Assembly (NCBI GenBank): GCA_047620505.1
Contig: JBLHKS010000171.1
Coordinates: 1-15,041 of the forward strand
Source of the DNA: JBLHKS01 sp047620505
GTDB lineage: Bacteria; Verrucomicrobiota; Verrucomicrobiia; Verrucomicrobiales; DEV007
Length of the DNA: 15,041 nucleotides
Direction of reading: 5' to 3'
Part shown: piece by piece, positions 1 through 7,366 of the stretch
Numbering within the stretch: position 1 is the first letter of the stretch
Layout: every line of letters starts with the position of its first letter
Translations under genes and position numbers: made by a program
Notes under the pieces: model-generated
What the model saw: the letters and a program-made list of their open reading frames with translations, nothing else
What the model was told of the DNA's origin: nothing
Database searches by the model: none

Positions 1-351
1 CGGCACGCCAAAATCGAACTCGTGATTTCCTACCGTCGCGATCGTCAACGGGAGCGCGTTAAGGGTCTCGATCATTTCGCGACCTTGAAAAACCGACGAC
101 GCGACCGAAGGCGAAAGAAAATCGCCGGACAGAATTGTGACGACCGTGTGACCGTCCGCTTCAAGCTCATCGATCAGCGACGCGACGCGCGCTAACCCGC
201 CAGCTTTGCCGCCATCGACAGGCTTCGTCGAGTAGACGTCGTTCATCTGCAGAATCGTGACGGCCGAGCCATTTCGAGGACTCGAAGCGTCGTGAGCGCG
301 AACTGCCGTGGCTGCCGCGACGAGTAGGATGGCGAGAAAGTATCGGAGCAT
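1..351 (-). CDS. Exported 5'-nucleotidase/metallophosphatase family protein, 3' part cut off by window edge
   Basis: The first 117 residues of a calcineurin-like metallophosphoesterase of the 5'-nucleotidase (UshA/COG0737) type are read from an ATG at 351 down to base 1 without a stop. The N-terminus is a plausible Sec signal peptide (MLRYFLAILLVAAATAVRA). It is followed by the metal-site blocks expected in order: a beta strand ending in MNDVY (Asp38), GGLARVASLI, LSGDF (Asp77) and GNHEFDFG (Asn109, His110). In this family these residues bind two metal ions and hydrolyse phosphate esters of nucleotides in the periplasm. One point is unusual: the first motif is D-x-Y (Asp38, Tyr40) rather than the common D-x-H, a variant I recall from a subgroup of the family. 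The rest of the gene lies outside the window, so substrate class and C-terminal domain cannot be judged. It is divergent from the next gene. Confidence 0.88.
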   Translation of the reverse strand, partial: MLRYFLAILLVAAATAVRAHDASSPRNGSAVTILQMNDVYSTKPVDGGKAGGLARVASLIDELEADGHTVVTILSGDFLSPSVASSVFQGREMIETLNALPLTIATVGNHEFDFGVP

Positions 352-419
352 GATGGAAAACTGTGGATCCGATCCGAGACCCTCACAATACCAAATTTTG
401 AATTTTGAATTGCAAACAA

Positions 420-432
420 GCGCGGTCCGCGC
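420..432. repeat. Short perfect inverted repeat in a divergent intergenic region
   Basis: The bases gcgcgg-t-ccgcgc form a 6+6 base inverted repeat with a one-base centre. It lies in the 138-base gap between the divergent metallophosphatase and isomerase genes, and an AT-rich TTGAAT/TTGCAA stretch lies just upstream of it. It could be an operator for either gene, but such short GC palindromes also arise by chance. No strong -35/-10 pair with good spacing is visible here. Confidence 0.22.
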
Positions 433-489
433 CTTAGAATTGGAGAACGAATTTCACACTTTTAAAAGCGCAGCACACGAATCACTACC

Positions 490-1356
490 ATGGCCATCAA
501 ATTTGGTTCTGAAGTCTACACCTGGTTCATGCAGGGAACCGGAAAAGGATACGATAATAAGTTAGATCACATGATCAAAGTCGCCTCGGAGGCGGGCTTT
601 ACCGGGATCGAGCCGATGGTGCTCGAGATTTCCGAGAGCGCTCTGGGCTGCTCCAAATACTGGCTCGGCGATTTTTGCGATCCGATCAAACTGAAGGACA
701 CGCTTCAGGCTCACAATATGGAATTGGCCGGACTCGCTCTCGTTTGCGGGTGGGATGGCGAAGAGGAGGCCCCGAATGAGCGAGCAGCTGCTGACTTTAC
801 GATGGATCTGCTCAAGCATTTCCCCGGATCGATGCTCGGCACTGTGACTCTGCCAAGCGGACGGACCAACGACCTTCAGAGCCGCCGTTTGAACGTCGCT
901 CGGAACGTCAACGCAGTTTCAAAACGCGCCACGGACCTCGGGATTAAGTGTTCGTATCATCCGAACAGCCCGCCGCCTTCAATCGTCCGCACTCAGGAAG
1001 ACTACGATGTTGTCCTGAGTTCGCTCGATCCCAGCGTGACTGGCTGGACGCCGGATGTCGGACACATCATTCGCGGCGGAATGGACATCATCGAAACTCT
1101 CAACAAGTGGCAGCATCTCGTTAACCACATTCACTACAAAGATTTTTCGGGCAACGGACCCGAGCCATGGGCCCAGATGGGGACCGGCAAACTTGATTTT
1201 CACAAAATAACCGAGTGGCTGACGGCTCGGAATTATGACGGCTGGATTATCTGCGAGGACGAAGCTCACATCGCAGTCGAAGACCCGGATGGGGTCACGA
1301 TTCAGAACGGCCAGTGGTGCAAGGAAAACCTGCATCCCTTGGTCGGCCTTGCTTGA
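490..1356 (+). CDS. Sugar phosphate isomerase/epimerase (xylose isomerase-like TIM barrel)
   Basis: A 288-residue cytosolic protein of the AP-endonuclease-2/xylose-isomerase-like TIM barrel superfamily, at the usual length for IolE-type sugar isomerases and epimerases. Visible hallmarks are the N-terminal strand KFGSEVYTW, GFTGIEPM (Glu41) after the first helix, SYHPN (His157), TPDVGHIIRGG (Asp189, His192), HIHYKDFSG (His213, His215) and the C-terminal strand WIICEDE (Glu256). The late Asp, His and Glu residues match the divalent-metal ligands of the fold, so a metal-dependent aldose-ketose isomerisation or epimerisation is likely; the sugar cannot be told from sequence. There is no signal peptide and no good Shine-Dalgarno before the ATG. 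The start fits because the barrel's first strand begins at residue 3. The gene is followed by a separate plus-strand gene 88 bases later and is not clearly in an operon. Confidence 0.88.
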   Translation: MAIKFGSEVYTWFMQGTGKGYDNKLDHMIKVASEAGFTGIEPMVLEISESALGCSKYWLGDFCDPIKLKDTLQAHNMELAGLALVCGWDGEEEAPNERAAADFTMDLLKHFPGSMLGTVTLPSGRTNDLQSRRLNVARNVNAVSKRATDLGIKCSYHPNSPPPSIVRTQEDYDVVLSSLDPSVTGWTPDVGHIIRGGMDIIETLNKWQHLVNHIHYKDFSGNGPEPWAQMGTGKLDFHKITEWLTARNYDGWIICEDEAHIAVEDPDGVTIQNGQWCKENLHPLVGLA

Positions 1357-1444
1357 GTGAGACCGCATTCCGCGGGGCTCATCAACTTTCTAACCTTTTT
1401 CGGACCAGGCTCGCCAAGAGAGTCTCGGTTCAATATCTATTATT

Positions 1445-2134
1445 ATGAGTCGATCCCTATATTTGGGAATTGATGTCGGAGTCGATCGTGGCTGCGCGTT
1501 CACCGCACTGGATGAACGCGCAAACATGATCGAAAGCGGCTGGTTCGATCGCGACCTTCCACCAGGGTTGATGGAATTCATTCAACACGCTGCAACCACG
1601 GGGCGAACGGTTCATATCGGAATCGACTCGCCTCGCTGTCCGGTTCCGGAGCCACGAAAATGGTACTGGAACGGAATCACTCGTGAGTGGCGAGAGCGGA
1701 GCCGAGAACAAGGTTCCGGCCGGCACTGTGAAGTCGTTCTCAAGGCTCACGGACTCGGAAATCCGCAATGGACGCCGCTTGCTTCTTCGGTTATTCCAGA
1801 CTGGATGAAAGTCGGCTTCGATCTCTACAAGCAGTTCGAAAATATCGATCGAGTCTTCGTTCACGAGGTTTATCCGGCTGCGAGTTACATTCTTCTCGAA
1901 GGCGAACACGAACCTCGCATCAGCCTGGATTTTTCTGAGTTCCGCGTTGGTCCAAAAGACCTTTTGGACGCTTGCGTCGCGGCGGCGACCGTCCGGGAAT
2001 TCGCGCTGAAACGAGGATGCGCTGTCGGCGGAGGAGATGGGTTAGGGCCTGTTGTACTGCCCCGAAAACTGAAAGTTTCGATCAGTCAGGTCATGGATTG
2101 GCCAGACGCCGGGTCTTCAACCGCCGCCGCTTAG
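1445..2134 (+). CDS. DUF429 family protein (predicted RNase H-like nuclease)
   Basis: A 229-residue protein resembling the DUF429 family, predicted to have an RNase H-like fold. The sequence shows the N-terminal first strand YLGIDVGVDRG with Asp10, a second strand HIGIDSP with Asp61, then VHEVYPAASY (Glu141, the V-x-E-x-(H/Y)-P motif of the family). Near the C-terminus it has GPKDLLDACVAA (Asp172, Asp176) and GGGDGLGPVVLPR. These acidic residues sit where RNase H-type folds hold metal ions, but no biochemical role is established for the family, so nuclease activity is inference. The insertion around residues 68-95, rich in Trp and Arg (KWYWNGITREWRERS), may be a nucleic-acid or substrate contact. 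No signal peptide is seen. The start ATG lacks a clear ribosome site but directly precedes the first core strand. The next gene begins 27 bases after the stop, so cotranscription is plausible. Confidence 0.72.
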   Translation: MSRSLYLGIDVGVDRGCAFTALDERANMIESGWFDRDLPPGLMEFIQHAATTGRTVHIGIDSPRCPVPEPRKWYWNGITREWRERSREQGSGRHCEVVLKAHGLGNPQWTPLASSVIPDWMKVGFDLYKQFENIDRVFVHEVYPAASYILLEGEHEPRISLDFSEFRVGPKDLLDACVAAATVREFALKRGCAVGGGDGLGPVVLPRKLKVSISQVMDWPDAGSSTAAA

Positions 2135-2161
2135 TGATTTTCGGGCGAAACGATTCATGAA

Positions 2162-2956
2162 TTGAGCCTACGGCCCGACATCCATTCTTACTTCGATGAG
2201 GAAGTGCGAAAATGTGAAAGCGTTCTCGCTTCAAGCTATCGCTGTGAAGTTAGCGGAAGTGTAAGGCGAATCATCGGCCCATTTCCTTTGGCGGCGCACA
2301 ATTGGATCGATTTTTTCTCGCCTACCGACGAGGCGTCGATCGACGATGAGATTCAGGAACAGATTTCCTTCTTTAAATCGATCGGACATTCATTCCGTTG
2401 GAAAATCTATTCTCACGACCAACCGCCTGGTCTCGGCGAGCGACTTCAAAAATTTGGATTCGAGCGTTGGGACCCGTGCGCGTTGATGATCCTCGACCTG
2501 ACTAATTTTCAACCGCAGTTTCCGGACGATTTTGAGCTTCAGCTCCTAACCTCGGCCGAAGCTTTACCCGCTGAGCTGCGCTCAATCAAGGAGACGGTCT
2601 GGGAGGAGGGCGCGGATGAGTTTATTTCGTCGCTTCAGGCAGAATTGCTCGGCATGGGCGAGCATATTCAGATTTTCGCCGCGAAAAAGCGGGGCGAAAC
2701 CTGTGGCTGTGGGTTGACCCGTTACAATCAAACAAAGTCCTTTGGCGGTCTGTTTGCCGGGGCAACCGTTCCGTCTGAGCGTGGAAAAGGCGTCTATCGC
2801 GGCTTAGTCGGAATTCGCGCGGAAGAAGCGAAGAAAGCCGGAGCTGATTTTCTTTATACCGAGGCTGGGCCGATGAGTCAGCCGATCCTTGAGCGCATCG
2901 GTTTCGAATATATCGGATCAATCACAAACTACGTTTTGGACCCAGCTCAGGGCTGA
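2162..2956 (+). CDS. GNAT family N-acetyltransferase, TTG start
   Basis: A 264-residue protein whose C-terminal half (about residues 125-260) is a GNAT acetyltransferase domain. The acetyl-CoA pyrophosphate loop is seen as ATVPSERGKGVYRG (Arg207, Gly208, Gly210), followed by the helix and strand GADFLYTEAG and the typical closing stretch PILERIGFEYIG. The N-terminal half has its own GNAT-like pieces (FRWKIYSHDQPPGLGERLQKFGFER) without a CoA loop, which suggests a tandem GNAT fold with only the second copy catalytic. The acceptor substrate is unknown. The start is uncertain. The frame is open from a stop at 2135, contains no ATG before residue 109, and the earliest usual start is TTG at 2162; a GTG at 2204 is the alternative. 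Neither has a clear Shine-Dalgarno sequence. Confidence 0.82.
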   Translation: MSLRPDIHSYFDEEVRKCESVLASSYRCEVSGSVRRIIGPFPLAAHNWIDFFSPTDEASIDDEIQEQISFFKSIGHSFRWKIYSHDQPPGLGERLQKFGFERWDPCALMILDLTNFQPQFPDDFELQLLTSAEALPAELRSIKETVWEEGADEFISSLQAELLGMGEHIQIFAAKKRGETCGCGLTRYNQTKSFGGLFAGATVPSERGKGVYRGLVGIRAEEAKKAGADFLYTEAGPMSQPILERIGFEYIGSITNYVLDPAQG

Positions 2957-3016
2957 AATCAGAGCCTGAATTTGCTCGCTACGATCGAGTCTAAACACGC
3001 GATTGCAGAAACGAGG

Positions 3017-3044
3017 TTGAAACCGCGGTTTTGGAGCGGATACT
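3017..3044 (+). promoter_or_regulatory. Possible promoter for the tol-pal operon
   Basis: TTGAAA (3017-3022) and GATACT (3039-3044) are separated by 16 bases and lie about 55 bases upstream of the first tol gene, in the only sizeable gap before the operon. The -10 match is only four of six, so this is a candidate, not a clear site. The start it serves is well marked by AAAGGA at 3082-3087, ten bases before the ATG at 3098. Confidence 0.33.
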
Positions 3045-3097
3045 AGGCGTCATTTCGCGAAGCTTGAATTCTCACTCATTGAAAGGAAGCACACAGC

Positions 3098-4111
3098 ATG
3101 GCTCTGGCGTTCATCGACTTTGAAACCATCAATTGGGGAAGCGATGGGTTTGGTTATGCATTGACCGAATCGCATATGCCGGGGCTGATCGTTGCCGGTA
3201 TTCTGATTGTGCTCTCCATCATCAGCTGGTCTGTGATGTTTTCCAAGATGGGAATGGTCGGCAAAGCGTCGAGGCAAAATTATCGATTCGTTCACGCTTT
3301 CCGAAATTCTGAATCTCCGCTCGGTCCTTACGAAGCGAATATGAATGTGCCTGGTTCGCCGATTTTCTACGTTTATCGCGCGGCATGCCGAGAGCTGTCG
3401 TTTCATTTGCTCGCTTCGCGCGAAGAGAGCGACAGCGAAAAAGAGGGATCGATCACGCCAGACCAAATGGACGCGGTTCGTGGATCGATGGATCGAGCGA
3501 TTGGCGAAATGACCGTGCACCTCGAGTCCAGAATGACGGGCCTTGCAACGGCAGTCAGCGGTGCGCCGTTCTTAGGGTTGTTAGGAACCGTCTGGGGCGT
3601 GATGGAGACGTTCGCCAGCGTCGCAAAGCCCGGCGAATCTGCGGCGAGTTTGCAAAACATGGCTCCGGGTGTTGCGGCGGCGCTGGTGACCACGGTAATC
3701 GCTTTGCTCGTCGCGATTCCCGCGATGTTCGGCTACAATTTTCTGATCAACCGGATTCGGACGTTGATTCTGGAGATGCACAATTTTTCTGCCGAAATCA
3801 GCTCGCTTTTCGAGCGGCAATTTGTCGATTTCAATCGCCGGATCGAAGTGAATCAGCAGGTTGTCCATCAAACTCCGCCTCCAGCAGCTGCTGCGCCTGG
3901 TCCGGCACCGATGGAAGACGTCGCTCCGCCGAGCATGAGTGCGATGGGCTCGGCCGTTGTGCCTGCTCTTGAAGAAACGACCCGATGGCGTCCGATGGCG
4001 ATGCTTGAAGATGATTCGTTTACGCGAAGTCCGGGCTCCAAATCTCAAGACGAGTATGGAGTTCCGATTAATCCAATTGCTCAGCAAACAACTCGACGCA
4101 AACAGGCTTAG
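3098..4111 (+). CDS. tolQ: TolQ/ExbB/MotA family proton channel protein with long C-terminal tail
   Basis: An inner-membrane proton-channel subunit of the Tol-Pal or ExbB-ExbD type, 337 residues against about 230-245 for typical TolQ/ExbB. Three membrane segments are visible: residues 29-48 (GLIVAGILIVLSIISW), about 149-175 (GLATAVSGAPFLGLLGTVWG) and about 189-214 (MAPGVAAALVTTVIALLVAIP). The second and third are the conserved MotA/TolQ/ExbB helices, with the family's G-L-L-G-T-V-W-G-V and the Thr pair in the third helix. A pentameric channel around a TolR/ExbD dimer that uses proton flow is known for the family. Because tolB and pal follow in the operon, TolQ is the better name. Oddly, about 90 residues follow the conserved domain, with a Pro/Ala-rich run (259-293) and an acidic, then basic end. 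The start is supported by AAAGGA ten bases upstream and by the first membrane segment. Confidence 0.92.
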   Translation: MALAFIDFETINWGSDGFGYALTESHMPGLIVAGILIVLSIISWSVMFSKMGMVGKASRQNYRFVHAFRNSESPLGPYEANMNVPGSPIFYVYRAACRELSFHLLASREESDSEKEGSITPDQMDAVRGSMDRAIGEMTVHLESRMTGLATAVSGAPFLGLLGTVWGVMETFASVAKPGESAASLQNMAPGVAAALVTTVIALLVAIPAMFGYNFLINRIRTLILEMHNFSAEISSLFERQFVDFNRRIEVNQQVVHQTPPPAAAAPGPAPMEDVAPPSMSAMGSAVVPALEETTRWRPMAMLEDDSFTRSPGSKSQDEYGVPINPIAQQTTRRKQA

Positions 4112-4115
4112 CACG

Positions 4116-4646
4116 ATGAAAATGAATACGCTGATCCCCCTTTTGTTCCTAGCGCTTCCGCTAACAACGTTCGCCGATGACGAAGTCGTTGAGCGAGCGG
4201 AAGATCACGTGCTCGCGCTTTTGAATGCGGATTTGGAGACACTTGAGGCAGGTTATGCGGAGGAAATATTGTTGCTCCGCGGTCATGAGTTGCTCAAAAC
4301 GGAATACGGGCTTGCAGGTGAGAACGGACGGTTTGAATCCAAAAAAGTTTCGCGCGCTGCGCTGATGGCAGCCGGAAAAACCGCCTCCTCAAAGCACGAA
4401 CGACCGCCTGCGGAGAAAATCGCGGAGCTGCTGGAAGTCCTCAAGTTCGAGGTCATGAAAGTCAAAGACGGCAGAATCGTTACGGAGGCTCCGGACCCGG
4501 TTGAACCGGATAACCTTTTGTACTTTGATCCGGTTTTGAAAGGGGATGTCGTTATGAAGATAGGGCCTCCCGGAAAGGACGCGCTCTTTTTTCAGTTTCG
4601 AAAGATTGAAGAGAAATGGCTGATTATAGCCGAATACGTCGATTGA
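4116..4646 (+). CDS. Small exported protein of unknown function between tolQ and tolR (NTF2-like fold possible)
   Basis: A 176-residue protein starting at ATG 4116, four bases after the tolQ stop. A longer open frame begins at 3939 inside tolQ, but the signal peptide (MKMNTLIPLLFLALPLTTFA, then DDEVV) begins exactly at 4116, which fixes the start. The mature protein is probably periplasmic. It has an N-terminal amphipathic helical stretch (VERAEDHVLALLNADLETL) with the look of SnoaL/NTF2-like proteins. It ends in strands (KDALFFQFRKIEEKWLIIAEY) that also fit the last strands of such a fold. This is weak resemblance only, and I do not recognise the family. The tolR start lies one base after its stop, so it is expressed as a fixed member of the tol operon, and a role in modulating or assembling the Tol machine is inference. 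No membrane anchor beyond the signal peptide is seen. Confidence 0.8.
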   Translation: MKMNTLIPLLFLALPLTTFADDEVVERAEDHVLALLNADLETLEAGYAEEILLLRGHELLKTEYGLAGENGRFESKKVSRAALMAAGKTASSKHERPPAEKIAELLEVLKFEVMKVKDGRIVTEAPDPVEPDNLLYFDPVLKGDVVMKIGPPGKDALFFQFRKIEEKWLIIAEYVD

Positions 4647-4647
4647 A

Positions 4648-5094
4648 ATGCGTTACCGAAGTCAGAAGAGTCCAGCCTCGGCCTCCCAGAGCCAAATGGG
4701 CACGCTTTCGGAGTTGAATATCACTCCGCTGCTCGATCTCGCGTTTGTTTTGCTGATCATTTTTATGATCACAGCGCCGTTTCTCGCTGAAAGTGCGGAT
4801 CTGATCAGCCCGACGAGCACAGCTTCGAATGACGCGGTCGACCCAAACAAAGTTCAGGTGATTTCGGTCGATCAGAATCGTGAACTCGCACTCGGAGACG
4901 AATCGATTTCGCTTGAAGATCTCGAAGCGCGTCTGATTTCATTGAGCGAAAGCGACCCGGCCCTGGCCGTCGTAATCAAAGCCGACAAACGACTCACCGT
5001 GCAGGACCTGGTCAAAGTGATGGACGCGGCGAAGAAAGCAGGCATCACGCGGATCGGCGTGGTGACGAAACCGAACGGCGGCGCTGAAGAATGA
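4648..5094 (+). CDS. tolR: TolR/ExbD family biopolymer transport protein
   Basis: A 148-residue single-span inner-membrane protein of the ExbD/TolR family, at the usual length (about 140). A short cytoplasmic N-terminus leads into the conserved entry and membrane segment LNITPLLDLAFVLLIIFMITAP (about residues 23-44), with Asp30 as the protonatable residue essential for proton coupling in the family. The periplasmic part contains the expected strand-helix pattern (VQVISVDQNRELALGDE, then SDPALAVVIKADKRLTVQDLVKVMDAAKKAGITRIGVVT). It partners the channel protein encoded upstream. Its ATG is one base after the stop of the preceding small gene, and its own stop overlaps the next gene's start (ATGA), so translational coupling is likely. 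A second in-frame ATG at residue 17 is possible, but the earlier one is better placed in the operon. Confidence 0.93.
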   Translation: MRYRSQKSPASASQSQMGTLSELNITPLLDLAFVLLIIFMITAPFLAESADLISPTSTASNDAVDPNKVQVISVDQNRELALGDESISLEDLEARLISLSESDPALAVVIKADKRLTVQDLVKVMDAAKKAGITRIGVVTKPNGGAEE

Positions 5095-6122
5095 ATGCGG
5101 GGAATTCCAGCTTCGTTCGTCAAGATTTCAACGGCTGGTTTGCCTTTGTGCTGGGAATTCATGCGCTCTTGATCCTCGGATTAGCTTGGGCGTTCGCGAA
5201 TCGTCCAAAAGAGATTCCGCTCACGTTGTCTGCGAGCGCGTCTGGCGGAGCTGCTTTTGACGTGGAACAGCTGAATTGGATCGATCAACTGCCGCCAGAA
5301 ATTGTCGAGCAGGCCATTGAACAACCAATTCAAACGATCCCGGCCCTTACGCCGATCGAGCCGAAAAGTGATATCGCTTTGCCTGAATCACCTCAGCTTC
5401 CGAAGCTCACAAAGGTGCCGGATCCACCGAAGCTTGAGCCGGTTCCAGCTCCGAAGCCAACGCCAACGCCGAAACTCGAACCCGTGCCGAAACCCAGGCC
5501 TGAGCCGAAATTGACTCGTGTCCCGACGCCGAAACCTCCACAAAAATCGCCTCCCAAGCTCGAGCCGGCTCCGAGGCCAAAACCAAACCCACGGCTCACG
5601 CCAGCCCCAAATCCTAAGCCAGTCCCTCAGCTGGATCCGGTCCCGCGTTCAGATCCTCGGCCTCGCCCCCAGCTCGACCCCGCGCCCGGGCCAAGGCCTG
5701 ATGAAAAGCTCACCAAAGTGACTCCCCTTCCCATTCGCCCTCGGATTATTGGCGGTTCTGGAACCGGAAATGGAGAGGGAACTGGCACAGCAGCTGCTGG
5801 CGGCGGAAATTCGCAATCAGCTCCGACTCCGCAGAAATACGGGAGCAAAGGCGCTTATCGAACCCACATTTACAACGCTTTCAATTCAAACTGGAGGCGG
5901 CCAGGGGCGATTCAGACCGGCGGTCAGCGGCTCCGAACCGTCGTTCAACTGAGAATTTCCCCTTCGGGCCAGATTCTGGAAGCGCGAATTATCCAGAGTT
6001 CTGGCAATCCAGAAATGGACGAATCCGTTCGACGAGCCATTCTGAAAGTCCAGAAAGTCGATCCTCCACCCGATATTTTTGAAAATAATTCCTATTCAGG
6101 GCCCCTTAATTTTGACATTTAG
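5091..6122 (+). CDS. TonB/TolA-like proline-rich periplasmic energy transducer
   Basis: A 343-residue protein with the TonB/TolA plan: an N-terminal membrane anchor (residues 16-36, WFAFVLGIHALLILGLAWAFA), a periplasmic spacer, and a C-terminal TonB-type domain (about 255-343). The spacer (104-210) is Pro/Lys/Arg-rich with degenerate repeats, then a Gly/Ser linker (220-243). The C-terminal domain shows YRTHIYNAFNSNW, LRTVVQLRISPSGQILEARIIQSSGNPEMDESVRRAI, typical of TonB and TolA C-terminal domains. Its place between tolR and tolB says it fills the TolA role: it is pulled by the TolQ-TolR motor and contacts TolB or Pal across the periplasm. E. coli TolA has an Ala/Lys-rich helical spacer; this one is Pro-rich and more like TonB. 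The start overlaps the tolR stop by four bases (ATGA). I leave the symbol empty because tolA and tonB cannot be separated by sequence alone. Confidence 0.9.
   Translation: MNAGNSSFVRQDFNGWFAFVLGIHALLILGLAWAFANRPKEIPLTLSASASGGAAFDVEQLNWIDQLPPEIVEQAIEQPIQTIPALTPIEPKSDIALPESPQLPKLTKVPDPPKLEPVPAPKPTPTPKLEPVPKPRPEPKLTRVPTPKPPQKSPPKLEPAPRPKPNPRLTPAPNPKPVPQLDPVPRSDPRPRPQLDPAPGPRPDEKLTKVTPLPIRPRIIGGSGTGNGEGTGTAAAGGGNSQSAPTPQKYGSKGAYRTHIYNAFNSNWRRPGAIQTGGQRLRTVVQLRISPSGQILEARIIQSSGNPEMDESVRRAILKVQKVDPPPDIFENNSYSGPLNFDI
5400..5720 (+). repeat. Degenerate proline-rich repeat region inside the TonB/TolA-like gene
   Basis: Residues 104-210 of the encoded protein are built of about nine degenerate units of 9-16 residues, each opening with P-(K/R/Q)-L-(T/E/D) and continuing with alternating prolines, for example PKLEPVPAPKPTPT and PQLDPVPRSDPRPR. 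The first and last units both read KLTKV. Alternating X-Pro runs are known in TonB to give a stiff, extended rod across the periplasm. The DNA itself is only loosely repetitive, so this looks like old duplication under protein-level selection. On the opposite strand it produces Gly-rich open frames that are not genes. Confidence 0.8.
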
Positions 6123-6145
6123 TAAAATTAAGGAAAACTGAAGGA

Positions 6146-7324
6146 ATGTTTCACAAAACTTTGAGACTCGCAGTCGCGTTCGCGATCGCTGCGGTCGTTT
6201 CGCCTGGAGTGGCTCAAGCCCAATCGGGTGAAGACGCAATCACGATCGTCGGCGAACGCGGATATCCGCTAGCGCTTTCCCATCTTCAGGGACCTGCCGG
6301 CAAAACCACGACCGAAATTCTCCGAACCGATCTGACGCGTTCCGGGGTGATTCGTTTCGTTCAGCAATCGGAAGGAGCCTTCGTCGTTAGCGGCGGCTCG
6401 ACTCCGACCCGGATCGATGCGGAACTCCGCGATCCCCAAGGCAAAATTCTTTTTCAGCGCGCTTACAACGGCGATAACATCGAGCGGCTCGCCCATCAAT
6501 TGAACGACGACATCATTTTCGCGATTACCGGGAAGCCGGGAATTGCGAGAACGCAGATCGCCTTCGTCGCCAAAAAATCAGGCAAGAAGGAAATTTACCT
6601 TTGCAACTACGACGGAGGATCCGTTCGTCAGGTGACGCGGGACGGCTCGATCAGCGTCAGCCCGTCGATCAGCGCGAACGGGCAGAAGCTAGCTTACACG
6701 AGTTACCTCAGCGGTTACGCGGACGTCTATTTGATCGATCTCCCGACCGGTCAGCGAACCCGGATCATCAACGAGGCCGGCACGAATACCGGCTCAGCAT
6801 TCGCGCCAGACGGCGACAAAATCGCGTTGACGATGAGCGCTCCGGGTAACCCCGAACTCTTCGTTGCCGGAATCGACGGCGGACGCGCCAAGCGGCTTAC
6901 GCGATCCAGCGGAGTCGAATCCTCGCCGTCCTGGGGCCCGGGCGGCAAGAAAATCGTCTACGTTTCCGACGCATCGGGTAAGCCTCAGCTTTACATAGTC
7001 GGGGCGAACGGCGGACGCCCGGATTTGGTTAACACCGGCCAAGCCTACTGCGTTGAGCCCGACTGGTCGCCAGACGGCGCAAGACTCGCCTTCAACGTTC
7101 GCAGTGGCCGCACGAACCAGATCGCAATCTACGATTTTCAGGCTCGCACGACGCGGATCATCACGACCGGCAACAACGCCGAAGCGCCAGTCTGGGGCGC
7201 GGACTCCCGGCACATCGTCTACGTCCAAGACTCAGCGCTCTTTCTTCATGATGTCGAAAGCGGCGCGCGAACCCGCATCGTCAGCGGAATGGGTGACCTG
7301 AGCGAACCCACTTGGACGCGTTAG
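6146..7324 (+). CDS. tolB: TolB-like periplasmic beta-propeller protein
   Basis: A 392-residue periplasmic protein of the TolB family, slightly shorter than the usual 420-440. It has a Sec signal peptide (MFHKTLRLAVAFAIAAVVSP, cut after AQA near residue 25) and an N-terminal alpha/beta domain to about residue 128. Then comes the family's hinge TGKPGIARTQIAFV (128-141), comparable to the G-x-R-x-x-I-A-(Y/F)-V of other TolB proteins. The C-terminal beta-propeller shows repeated PD40 blades: SPSISANGQKLAYTS, SAFAPDGDKIALTM, SPSWGPGGKKIVYVSD, PDWSPDGARLAFN and APVWGADSRHIVYV. In known systems TolB binds Pal and the TolA C-terminal domain and regulates outer-membrane tethering and constriction. 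AAGGA directly precedes the ATG, with another AAGGA at 6130-6134. It lies 23 bases after the TonB/TolA-like gene and 42 before pal. Confidence 0.93.
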   Translation: MFHKTLRLAVAFAIAAVVSPGVAQAQSGEDAITIVGERGYPLALSHLQGPAGKTTTEILRTDLTRSGVIRFVQQSEGAFVVSGGSTPTRIDAELRDPQGKILFQRAYNGDNIERLAHQLNDDIIFAITGKPGIARTQIAFVAKKSGKKEIYLCNYDGGSVRQVTRDGSISVSPSISANGQKLAYTSYLSGYADVYLIDLPTGQRTRIINEAGTNTGSAFAPDGDKIALTMSAPGNPELFVAGIDGGRAKRLTRSSGVESSPSWGPGGKKIVYVSDASGKPQLYIVGANGGRPDLVNTGQAYCVEPDWSPDGARLAFNVRSGRTNQIAIYDFQARTTRIITTGNNAEAPVWGADSRHIVYVQDSALFLHDVESGARTRIVSGMGDLSEPTWTR

Positions 7325-7366
7325 TTTAACTCTATTTTCCAATCACACTTCAATCGATTTTTTGTT

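Noticed and set aside
308..565. 85-residue plus-strand open frame at the start of the window
   Set aside because: It is the antisense shadow of the metallophosphatase signal peptide region and runs into the isomerase gene in another frame; composition is not protein-like.
2957..2985. Imperfect stem near cagggct/agagcctg after the GNAT gene as a terminator
   Set aside because: The stem is only six pairs with a bulge, and no T-run follows.
3939..4115. Upstream extension of the small exported gene inside tolQ
   Set aside because: The extension overlaps tolQ and has a skewed Arg-rich composition; a textbook signal peptide starts at 4116.
5393..5848. Gly/Ser-rich minus-strand open frames opposite the TonB/TolA-like gene
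   Set aside because: They are reverse-strand images of the Pro-rich repeats; no start signals and no neighbouring genes on that strand.
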